DNA of 35,586 nucleotides from JBFFXF01 sp041569895 (lineage in GTDB: Bacteria; Planctomycetota; UBA8108; JACQVS01), in contig JBFFXF010000040.1 in NCBI GenBank assembly GCA_041569895.1, positions 1 through 35,586 on the forward strand, given 5' to 3'. Shown here piece by piece: positions 1 through 12,000 of the stretch (its first letter is position 1; the number at the start of each line of letters is the position of its first letter). The notes below the pieces were generated by a model. It saw only the letters and a program-made list of their open reading frames with translations. It did no database searches and was not told where the DNA came from. A program made the translations under genes and the position numbers.

Positions 1-1
1 C

Positions 2-3000
2 CTGCCGGGCGACCTGTCGGCGCTCGTCGGGAGGGGGGACACGGTGACGCTCGTCATGACCGTCGAGCAAGTGGCGGAGGAGCGGGGCACCAGAGTGAAG
101 GCGGTCAGCCACGACGCGCTGTCGGATACGACGACCGTCACCCTCCTCGAGCCGATCATCGAGGATGGCGCGACCGTGAGCGAGGCGCGCTTCTTCACGA
201 CGCTCATCGAGTTCGAGTTCCCGGACTTCGGCGACCTCTTCAGCTTCGACAAGCTCGACTTCGGCGTCATCATCGACGCGCTGCGCGCGCTCTCGGACTT
301 CCTCGGGCAGTTCGAGGAGTTCGGCTTCCTCGATGAGCCGATCCCGATCATCAACTTGAGCCTCAACGATCTCCTGAGCGTTGCCGACCAGTTCGATGCG
401 ATCCTCGACGACCTCGAACGCAACCCGGCCGGCACGATTCAGGTCCTCGAGGAGAAACTCAAGGAAGCCTTCGGGCTTCCGGCCGACAGCGACCTCGTGG
501 ACCTGAGTCTCTTCACCGATGACCTCGGCAACACCGACCCGACCGACGACGTCAAGATCCTCCGCCTCGATCTCGGAATCGGAGACAGCTTCAACGAGGC
601 CCTCAATCTCACCATTCCCGAGATCGACCTCCTGCAGGATCTGGGCGAGATCCTCGACCTCTCCGGCAGGGCGGACCTGCGCGTTTCGGGCTCGTTCGAC
701 GCCAACCTCGCGCTGGGCATCGATCTCGATAATCCCCTGTCACTCTATGTCTTCGACGACACGGGAGTCTCCGGCAGCATATCGGCAAGCGGCAATGACC
801 TGATCTTCGAGGCCGGCCTCGGACTACTCAGGCTCTCGATCAGGGAGGGGCAGGCGAGTATCGAGGGAAGCTTCGATCTCGGCGTCAACTCCGATCCGGG
901 CGGCCCGTCATATATCCCCATCGACCTCGTCCTGGATCATGTCGGCTTCGATATTGACGGCTCCATCGACGTCAACCTCCCGACCTTCTTCAGATCGGAG
1001 CCGCTCGGCGCATTCTCCCTGAGGATTCCGAATCCCGACAACCCCGCCGTCGATACTCTGGAGGAGTTCTTCGAGGGCGATTTCACGCTGGGCGACGTGC
1101 TCCAGTTGCCCGACTTCTCGAAGATTGCCGACCAGTTTCAGAACCTGTCTCTCATCGACAGCATCCTGCTGGCGGTCGACGGCCTCGACCTGTTCCTCGC
1201 CGGCATTCAGGACGTGCTCGACGGCGAGGTCTTCGGTATCCGGTTGCCGCTCGTCGGAGACAAGCTCGCCGATGGCGCGAGGTTCATTGAGGATATCCGC
1301 GACGACTTCGTCGCGCCTCTGCGGGAGGGGGTCGAGAACTTCAACAATCCGGACGAGCCCGATATCGTCTCCGAGCTGCTCTTCCAGCTCCTCGGTCCCA
1401 CCGGTCTCGGACTCCTGCTCGACGCCGACGGGGAGCCCGTCACGGAAGCCAGTCAGATACAGGCCACGACCGGCGATGACTTCATCCAGTGGAACCTCCG
1501 GCTCGGCCAGCCGGATCTCGTGGATCTCGACACCGACATCGATTTCGACATCGGACTCGACTGGCTCGGCCTGGAGAGCACGGGCTCGCTCGATCTGCAG
1601 CTCGGCTGGGAGCTCGAGGTCGGCTTCGGGATCAGCAAGGAGGAAGGGTTCTACGTCGTCATCGCCGATCCCGAGGATCCGACCGGCACCGAGCTCGAGG
1701 TGTTCCTCGACGTCGGCATCCCTGGCGCCGAGCTGACCGGCCGGCTCGGATTCCTCCAGTTCAGCGCCGAGGACGGCGGCGACGTGACAAGGGGTGGCAC
1801 GCGCCTTCGCGCAAACTTCGGCGTCGATGTCTTCAATCGGCAAGACCGGCGCATCCGGCTGGTCGCGGTCGACGAATCGATCGGGGCCTTCGAGCTGAGG
1901 CCCGTCGGGGGGGCGCTCGTCGAGCTCGGTTTCGACAGCATCCAGGCGGCGGTCGAGAAGTCCGGTCAACTGGTCGCCACCGGTCGTGCCGCGCCGCGAA
2001 ACGGCAGGCTTCCGGACGGCGCGACGGCGACCTTTGAGGTTCTCATCGACGGCGGCATCCCCGTCCAGGTCACGGTCGGAAACACCGACGACAACTCGAC
2101 CCTGGCTCAGCTCATCGGCGATGTGAACAGCGCCCTGTCGTCAGCGGGGCTCGGCGACAGCATTCGCGCCGTGACTGATCAGCGCCTGACGCTTTCCGAG
2201 CTGAGCAGTATCGGCCTCGACGCCGGGATCGCGGCCGAGGCCGGCGTCAATCTGGGCCTGACGCTGGCTCTCAACAGCGAGCTTGTGGACGATGCCGAGA
2301 CCGCCTTCCCCACACTGCGGGCGAACTTCCTCCTCGACTGGGGAATCGGCACGTTCAGCGAGGACGGCAGCCAGATCCAGCGCGAGCCGATCGGCAACTT
2401 CCTCGACGCATTCGGGGAGGGCCTCAAGCGTGTCGAGTTCAACGGCGTCGGACTCGATCTCGGCTCCTTCGTCAGCGACCTCCTGCGGCCGGTCTTCGGC
2501 GAGATCCACAAGGTCATCGGTCCGATCCAGCCGATCGTCGATGTGTTGACGGAGCCGATCCCGGTGATTTCCGATCTCGGGCCGCCCCTGACCCTTCTCG
2601 ACATCGCCGCCGACTTCGTCGACGTGGACCGCCGATTCGTCCACGCCGTCGCAAACGTGATCACCGTGATCAACAAGATCGGCGCCAACGTGGACGCGGA
2701 CCGAAACGTGTTTCTTCCCCTCGATCTCGACTTCGTCGTCTATGACGCCGAGAGGGCGAACTTCGATCCCACGAGCCCCGGTTTCGACCTCCTGGCGGTG
2801 GCGGAGCAAGTCATCACGGAGAACCTCGATAAGCTCGGTCTGGGCGATGTCGCCGATTTCGTCAACGACGCGTTCAGGGAGCTCAACAATGCGGGCGTGG
2901 GCGAGATCGCGACGAACATCATCGATCAGGTGAAGGAAAAGGCGGAGGTCGGAAAATTCGAGTTCACCCTCTTCGAGGATCCGGGACAGATCTTCGGCAT

Positions 3001-6000
3001 GCTGATGGGGCGGCCGGCGACGATCTTCACGTACGACATGGCCACCCTGTCGTTCGACCAGTTCTCGTTTGACCAGTTCTTTCCGATCATCAGCGTGCTC
3101 GGGGTCAACGTCAGCGGCGGGATCGAGGCAGAGATCGACCTCGCGTTCGGGTTCGACACCTTCGGCGTGCAGGAATTCGTCAGGACCGGTTTCCGCAATC
3201 CCCTCCTGATCCTGGACGGCCTCTACATCAGCGACAACGGCAAGGTCCCCTCTCCGACCGAGGACACGCCCGACACACCGGAGGTGGTGCTCGACATCAG
3301 TCTGGCGGCGGGCCTCGAGCTGAACGTCGCGGGGCTCGCGAGGGCGGGTGTCGGCGGAGGCGTCTTCGCGAACATCATCTTCGACCTCTTCGATCCGAAC
3401 CACGACCGCCGAGTCCGCACCTCCGAGCAGATCAGCAACATTCTGAACGAGATCAACTTCGGCGAGCCCGCTCTGGCGCCGCTCGCCATCTTCGATATCG
3501 CTGGCGAGCTCACCGCGAAACTCACCGCCTTCATCGAGATCCTCGGCATCCGCCAGGACTTCGAATACGGATTCCCCGATCCCCTCTTGACGTTCTCGAG
3601 CAACTTCTTCCGGCCTCCGAAGCTGGCCGACGAGCTCGGCCAGGGCGTGCTTCAGCTCAACATGGGCGGACTGGCCGAGAAACGGCTCAACACGTTTACC
3701 GAGGACGTCGCCGAGGTGTTCCATGTCAAGGACGGGAGCCGCCCGGGGGAGGTGCTCGTCTGGTCGCCTCCTTTCGGGATCGACGAGGCCAACGCTCAGA
3801 GATACGGCGGAGACATCCCGATCACTCACATCGTCGCGCTCGGCGGCGAGGGGAGAGACAGATTCGACCTCTCGAGGGTACAGCAGAACATCACCTTCGA
3901 GATCGAGGGCGGACCGGGGAACGACGTCATCATCGCCGGTAAGGGTGGAACGTTCGGCAGGGTGTCCACCCTCGACGGGGGAGCGGGCAACGATGAGATC
4001 ATCGGCAGCGATGGCGCCGATCACATCATCGGCGGCAAGGGAGCGGATACGATCGACGGGCGCGGGGGCGATGACTGGATCTTCGGCGATGGCGCCCGCA
4101 TAGTTCTTCCGGGCAAGGACGACCCGGACGGAAAGACCGTCCTGCAGGTGACGCCGAGCCTCCTCGACGGCAACGATGTCATCAGCGCCGGCGACGGAGA
4201 TGACATCGTCCTGGCGGGGGGCGGCAAGGATACGGTGAGGGGCGGTGATGGCCTCAACGTCATCCTCGGTGACGGCGGTCGCGTGCGCGTCAACGGCGCC
4301 ATCGAAGTGGTCGACACGGACCGCGGTCGCGGCGACGGCGACACGCTGATCGGTGGCGCGCACCGCGACCGCATCCATGGCGGTCCCGGCGATGATGTTA
4401 TCGACGCCCGCGGCGATTCAGATCTCGTATTCGGGGAGTCCGGCTTCGACGCCATCGATGCCGGTGAGGGCAACGACAGGGTCTTCGGCGACGGCGCGAA
4501 GGCCGTCGGGCCCGACACGTTCGTGGCAACGGCCGGGGGAAGCGCTGACTCGATCGACGGTGGGCGCGGTGACGACGTTCTCTTCGGCGGCGACGGCAAC
4601 GACGAGATCCACGGCCGGCGCGGCATCGATACGATCCACGGCGGAGCAGGCGCCGACAAGATCTTCGGCGACGAGGACGCGGACCAGCTCTTCGGAAACG
4701 GAGACCCGGATCAAATCCACGGCGGTGACGGCGACGACCACATCTTCGGCGGCGCCAGCGGCGACGAGATCACCGGTGGGAACGGCGACGACGTGATCCG
4801 TGGCGATCTCGGCGACGATACGATCGACGCCGGAGCCGGCAACGACACAGTCATCGGCGGTCTCGGCAGCGACACCATCAGCGGTGGACCCGGCGTCGAC
4901 CTCCTGGACGCGCGCGAGCCCGAAGAGCCTGGTGAACTCGCCCCCAACACCATCACGGACTCCGGCGGTGATACGATCGTGTTCGGCGATCTCGGAAACG
5001 ACACGGTGACCACCGGTGACGGCAACGACACGATCACGCTGTTCGACGGCGATCACACGGTCCGGGCCGGCGGCGGCACGAACACGATCACCGCGGGAGA
5101 GGGCTTCGACGACGTGGTCACCGGCGATGGCGTCGACACCATCACGCTCGGAAACGGCGGGTCGATCGTTCGAGCCGGTGACGGCAGGAACACCGTGACC
5201 GCCGGTGACGGCCTCGACGACGTGGTCACGGGCGTCGACATCGACGTCATCGCGGTTGGCGATGGCGGCTCGCAGATCGAAGCCGGCGACGGCAATAACG
5301 AGATCACGGCCGGTGCCGGCTTCGATCGGGTCACGGCGGGGAGCGGGAGGGACACGATTCTCCTCGGGAACGGCGGCTCGGACGTCAATGCTGGTGACGG
5401 CATGAACCACGTCACGGCGGGAGAGGGGCTCGACGTGGTCGTCACCGGGTCCGGTGTGGACGTCATCACGCTCGGGAACGGCGGGTCCGAGGTGAGGAGC
5501 GGTGGCGGCAACGATCGCGTGACGACCGGAGACGGCCTCGATCTGGTCTTCTCCGGGGACGGCGACGACGTATTGACACTCGGCGATGGCGGCTCGACCG
5601 TCGAGGCCGGCGCGGGGAACGACACCATCACGACCGGCGCGGGGGCGGACGTCATCACCGCCGGTGATGGCGACGACACGGTCAACTCCGGAGATGGCGA
5701 CGACGAGATCTTCGGCGGCGCGGGCGTCGACGAGGTTCGTTCCGGCGCCGGCGACGACCTCCTCGTCGGCAACGACGGCGACGATATCCTGATCGGCGGC
5801 AGCGGGAGCGACGTCATCTGGGGCGGCCGCGAGGAGGACGACACCGTCCGCTCGTTCGATCCGACGGATCCGGCGTTCTACGAGAACCTGCCCCCGTCCT
5901 TCGACGGCGCCGTCGGCGACGGCATCGATTTCCTCGAGGGGAACGCGGGCGACGATCTCCTCTTCGGCGGCGGTGCCGGTGATCTTCTCCGGGGGAACTC

Positions 6001-9000
6001 GGGCAACGATTACCTCGATGGTGGCGTCGGCAACGACATCGTCGAGGGGGGCGCCGGCGACGACGTCGCCCGGGGTGGCGGCAACGACGACACCGTCAGC
6101 GGGGGCATCGGCATCGATCAGGTCTACGGCGATGACGGCAGCGATCGCCTCTTTGGCGACGCGGGCGCGTCCGGCGGCGATCAGACCGGCCAGCGTCTCT
6201 GGGGCGGCGCGGGGATCGACTACCTCTTCGCCTACGCCGAGCTCGGCGAGACGTCCCGGATCGGCGACGAGCTCCACGGCGGCCCCGATGGCGACTGGCT
6301 CTACGGCAACGTCCGTCGTGAGCTTCTCATCGGCGACGGCGGCAACGACGTCATCCTCGGGGACGGCCTCGCCGGTCCGCTCTACGCCACGAACGTCAAC
6401 GCGGCGACCGTCGGAGGCGGCGACGACATACGCGGCGGGAGCGGCGAGGACCACCTGCTCGGCGGTGGCGGCGATGACATCATCTGGGGCGGGGGCAACA
6501 GCGATTGGCTCGAGGGCCAGGACGGTCGTGACGACCTCCTCGGCGGCGGCGACATCGACATCCTCGTCCTCGACTCGGGGGGCGGCATCCTCGACGGTCA
6601 CCTCGACAACGCGCCGGGAGCCGGTGTCGCCGACGACAACGCCACCGACATCGTGCTCGTCGAGGGCACGGACGGAGACGACACGATCATCTTTGAACAG
6701 AGCGAGAGCAACTCCGATGCGCTCGCCGTCACCATCAACGGCGAGACGCTCGAGGCGGTCTGGCGGCGCAGCGGCGCCATCGTCGTCGAGCAGTTCCGCG
6801 TCTCCGGATTCGCCGGCAGGGACGACATCGGATTCGACGAGGGGATCGACTTCTCCGACCTCGTCGCCCGCAGCTCGGACTTCATCGCGGTGCTCGACGG
6901 CGGACCCGGGATGGACACGCTGCGCGGCACACCCGGGCGCGATCGGCTCGACGGCGGCCGCGGCGATGACGTCCTCTTCGGCCTGGCCGGCGACGACCGC
7001 CTCTGGGGTGACGGCGGACCGGGTCAGGGGAACGCGTCGGATCACGATACCCTCTTCGCCGGCCAGGGCGACGATGACCTGATCGGCGGCCAGGGCACGA
7101 ACGAGCTCTACGCCTGGTCTCGCGATCCTCGCGCCGGCGGCCAGTTCGGCGTCTTCGTCGATGACGCGGGCGTCCTCCACGACAACGACGGCGGCGGCGT
7201 CTACGTCCTCGAGGACACCGGCCTCAATCGCCTCCTCGGGAGCATGCGTCCCGACGAGCTCTACGGTGGAACCGGCGTCGACTTCATGTTCGGGAATGGC
7301 GGCGCGGACATTCTCTATCGGGCCGATGGCAGCACGTTCGAGTCGCTCGATGGAGGCCTCGCGGGCGATGCCTGGAAGGAGTACGCGCGCGAGAGCGACA
7401 AGGTCTGGTACGTCGGCGCAACGAACGCAAACGACGTCATCTCGATCGACTTCGTCACCGAGCCGGGCCTGCTCGGGAACCACCATCTCGTCACTCGCCT
7501 CACCGAGAACGCGGGCAACTTCACCTTCGCGGCGCAGGTGCAGCTCGATTTCCTGGCTCGCGACAACGACGGCAACTTCGTGTGGGATCCGACCGACACG
7601 CTGCTGAATCTCTCTGCGATCAGATCGCGGGTCGACGAGGCCGATCCCGTCCCCGGCCAGCAGGGCGACGAGACGGAGCTCCCCGACGCCGACCTCATCG
7701 CGGTGACCGTCGACCTTCTCGCGTCGCTCCTTCCGCCGGAGGACGACTTCGAGGTCATCCTCGTCGATGCGCTCGACGGCAACGACCGGGTCACGGTCGG
7801 ACCGACGGTGCAGAAGAGTGTCTGGGTGGACGCCGGACCGGGTGACGATCGCGTCGAGTTCCTCGCGGGTAACGCGATCCTCGTCGATCGGACGGAGTTC
7901 GACGACCGAAACGACGACCCGGAGTCGGCCTTCACGCTCGAGCTGCCGAGCGCCGGCCAGCCGATCGACGTTCCCGCCGTGCTCCGACCCTCGGTCGACG
8001 CCCCTGCGGATGGCAGACTGAGCGGCGAGGCGACGTTGACCCTCCTCCTCGGGAACGGCGAGCCATTCGGACCGGTGGCGGTCGACGCGGACGGGTCGAA
8101 CTCGAGCATCGCGGAGCTGGTCGACGACATCAACACGGCGCTGATTGCTGCGGGTTTCAGCGAGCTTGTCTCGGCGAGGCGGAGCGGCGATCGGATCGAG
8201 CTCGTCACGAGTAGCGTCGGCGCCGCCGCCGAGATCGAGATTCGCGACGTCAACGCGGTCACGGCGAACGAGCTCGGCTTCGCGGATGGACAGCGCGCCG
8301 TGGGTGGGGCGATGACCAGCCTGAGCCGCACGTTCACCGGCCTGACGATCGACAATCCCAAGGACGTCGACTGGTACGTGTTCACGCTCACCGAGGACGC
8401 GCCCGCGGCGGCGCGGATTCTGCTCGAGAGCGCCTCGGCGAACGATGATCTGGAGGTGGCGCTCTTCGGCGACCCGGACGGCGCGTTGCTCGCCGACCTG
8501 TCGCCCTTCTCGCGAGGTCCCGATCTCGCCGACCTCGAGGAGGCGGCAAACGACACGCTCGCGGACGCCTTCGCCATCACCGGCATCGAGGGGCTGGGAG
8601 AGATCGTCGGCCTGACGATCGATTCGCCCCGCGACGTCGACGTTTTCCGGTTCACTCTCGACCGTAGCGGAGGTGCCGGCGATTCGCTCGCCGTCGTCGT
8701 CGACGACGGGGACGAACTCACCGTCGAACTCCTCGACGCGTCCGGCGCCGTGCTCGACAGCGGAATCGCGACGAGTGGCGCGCCGCTCTCGCTCGATCTC
8801 GCTGGTCTTGCCGCAGGAAATGCCTTCCTCCGTCTGTCGAGCAACGGCACGGCGCTCTACCGGATCGTTCCGACAGTCGGAGAGGACGGCAAGGTCCTCC
8901 TCGATCTCTCCGGCCGTGGATCGGGCGAGGTCGCGCTTGGCGGACTCGCCGCGGGCACCTACTTGCTGCGCGTTCGCTCGCCCCGACTCGTGCCGACGAT

Positions 9001-12000
9001 CTACGAGCTCAAGTTCGAGCTCGATCTCGAGATCGCGTCGATCGTCGACCTCGCGGCACGGCAGGACACCACGCGCCGCGACGTCATCCTTGGCGGACCG
9101 GGGCGAGACATCCTCTCCGGCGGGCCGGGCGAGGACTGGATCTTCGGCGGACCCGGGAACGACGTCGTCACCGGAGGTCTCGATCGCCAGGCGAGTGATC
9201 TCCTCTTCGGCAACGAGGGCGACGATACCTTCCAGCTCATCCCCGACCGCCTCCCGCTCCTCAACAGGAGCGACGAGACCTTCATCCCGACGTTCAACGA
9301 GCGACTCGACGGAGGAGCGGGCGTGGATCGCGTGCTCTTCCTCGGCGGCGACTTCGACCGCAACGGTCTGCCGGTGCCAGATCACGTGGCGATCCGATAC
9401 AACACCATCCTCCACCGCTACGAGCTCACCAGCCTGGTGTGGGACACGGCGAACCAGAGCTTCGTCACGGAGCAGACGACCCGGGGCGAGGTCTTCACGC
9501 AGACCTACGTCTTCTACCAGGTCAACTCGGTCGAACGCACTGTCATCGAGACTCGGGCCGGCGCCGACGAGGTCCACGGCGACGCGGGCTACAAGTTCGC
9601 ACTCCCGGACGGCACGGACGTCATCGACAGCGAATGGGGCATCGATCCCGGTGACCTGGAGCAGCGCGGAGTGCTCGGCGCCCTCGAGATCCGCGGCGGC
9701 GATGGCAACGACCGCCTCTTCGGCGGCGCGCTCGGAGACCTGATCGACGGCGGAACGGGCCTCGACCTCATCGAGGGCGGCGGAGGCAACGACCGGATCC
9801 TCGGCGGTCCCGGAAACGACATCATCTTCGGCAACGAGGGCGAGGTGCTTCCCGACGCGTTCGAGTTCGTCGAGCGCGGAGGGCTTACGGGATCGAACGA
9901 CACCGTCGATTTCGCGGCGCACTTGCCGTCTCTCGGCCCCGGCAGCTCGCTGACCATCGAGAACCTCACGCTTCACGACGGCGATCGCGGCGACTGGTTC
10001 GTTCTAAAGACGCCCGGTGCGCTGCACGAGTTTGCGGGAGAGCGCCGTGCGGTGGTCAGCCTCGAGAATATCGGCGTCACTCTCGCCGATTCGACCGCAC
10101 AGTCGCTCTTCGACGAGTATACCGGTCGCAACCTCCGGCTCTTCGCGGCCGAGAACCGCGGTTCGGCTGGAACTCCGAGGATCGTCCCGGTCGAGGAGTT
10201 CGCGGGGGTGCCCGACTTCTATCTCGTCCACGTCGTCAACGTCAACCGCTTCGCGGTCGAGGCGCTCGGCGACGCGCCGGAGGATGGCCGGCTCGGCGCA
10301 GATGCCCGCTTCACGCTGACGATCGATTCCGAATCGGCAGCAGTGTTCGTCGCGGCCGACGACTCGAACACGAGCGTCGCCGACCTCGTTCGCGACGTGA
10401 ACGCCGCACTCGAGAATGCTCGACTGTCCGGACTCGTTCGCGCCGCGGATCGCAACGGGCGGATCGTGCTGCGCCTCACGGCCGGAGACAGCCTCCTGAT
10501 CACCTTCGACGACGACGATCCGACCGGAAACGTCCTGCGCTTCGCGAACGGCCAGCGCAACGACCGGGCGGTCGTCGCCATGGGATCGTACGACCTGATG
10601 ATCGCGCGCAATCCGTCGATCGACGTGCCCGCGAGCGCGGACGACGCGAGCCTGTCGGCGGAGGGCCTGGCGGACCTCGGCGTCGTCATCCCGCTGGGGA
10701 ACATCAACCGGAACCTCAGCCCCCGTAACGGTCCGCTCGACACGTTTGACGACTTCGTCGGCGCGGTGAACGATCGGCGCGGCGACCTCCGGGATCGCAT
10801 CCGCGTCGAGAGCGAGGGACTGACGGTCCATCCGGCGGACCTCGTCGCCTCCAGCGTTGCGCGGATCTATCTCGGCAACCCGGAGATCGGAGAGCTGTCG
10901 AACGGCAGCTCGTTCTCGCTCGCGCTTCCCGCGCCGGTGCGCTCGCCTTCGATCGCCGGCTCGCAGTCCTTCTTCGCGGAGCCTGGAGACGTCAACGGCG
11001 ACGGCATCGACGACATCGTCGTCACCGTCACCACCGTGCCGGGCGTCTACGACTCGCCCGAGCCGTTCCGCGCGCAGGGCGTCTACGTCATCTTCGGTGA
11101 CCGCCGGATCGGCGGTGGCCGGGGCGGCGCGGACCTCGACCTGGTCGTCGACGCCGACGTCGTCATCGGCGGCTTCGATGGTGCGATCTCGACGTCGGTG
11201 ATCCGCGACTTCGACGGCGACGGCATCGACGACCTGCTCATCAGTGAGGCGGCGACCGACGGGACCTCCGCGTCGTCCCGTCTGTTCCGGGGCCGCAGCG
11301 AGTGGGGCCCGTCGGTATTGCTCGAGGAGGACTTCGAGACCACGGGAACGCTCGACTTCACCATCGACAACGTCGCGCGCGACGAGGTGCTCTCGATAGT
11401 CGGCGCGCCCTTTGGAGGCACGGGCAGCGTCTACTTCTTCGACTCCTCGGGCGAGGCGATCGTGGGCTTCTCGAGCCCTACCCCGACCGGACGTGGGTTC
11501 GGGTTTTCGCTCGGATTGGCGAACGACAATCTTTTGGTCGGCTCGCCCGGCGAGGTCTCTGGAGGTGTGTTCCAGTCCGGACGGGTACACCTCTTCGAGG
11601 ACATCTCCGATGTGGCGACGGGCGTCACGCTGGAGCCACAGGCCCCCGAGCGCCTCGCCTTCTTCGGCTGGAGTGTCGCGACAATCGGGGATCGGATCCT
11701 CGTCTCCTCGCCCGTGGCGACCTTCAACGGCGCGGGTGCCGCGGGCACGGTTCAGCTTTACAACGCGACGTCGGGAACCCCGATCGGGCAGCCGATCGGG
11801 AGCCTGACTCCGGAGACGTTCGGACGGTTCGGTTTTTCCCTTCTCGCCACCACGTCGGAGTATCTCGTCGGCGCTATCGGGGAGACCGTGGGCGGCTTCT
11901 CCGGAGCCGGACGCGTTTACTCCGTGTCCACGACCGCAAGCGTCACGGTGGCGTTCGAGAGCCCGAACTCCGTCGCCAACGGTGATTTCGGCAGGTCGCT

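Noticed and set aside
44..46. GTG as the true start of the giant gene, preceded by a purine run
   Set aside because: The frame is open to the window edge, the sequence after it has no signal peptide, and the preceding residues continue the same beta-rich pattern. The purine run is probably Gly/Arg coding.
1988..2240. Flagellar gene suggested by IN-like motifs
   Set aside because: The motif is a short fold-level similarity inside a giant surface protein, and no flagellar genes are present.
2141..4378. Antisense open frame of 745 codons
   Set aside because: This is a codon-bias shadow of the giant gene.
5027..5782. Periodic repeats as a CRISPR array
   Set aside because: The 108-nt periodicity is coding, in frame, and explained by RTX nonapeptides. 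There are no identical short repeats with unique spacers.
4418..9976. Antisense open frame of 1,852 codons opposite the RTX region
   Set aside because: It is the mirror of GGxGxD and GDD codons in high-GC DNA, gives a low-complexity Val/Ala/Asp product and has no recognisable domain or start signal.
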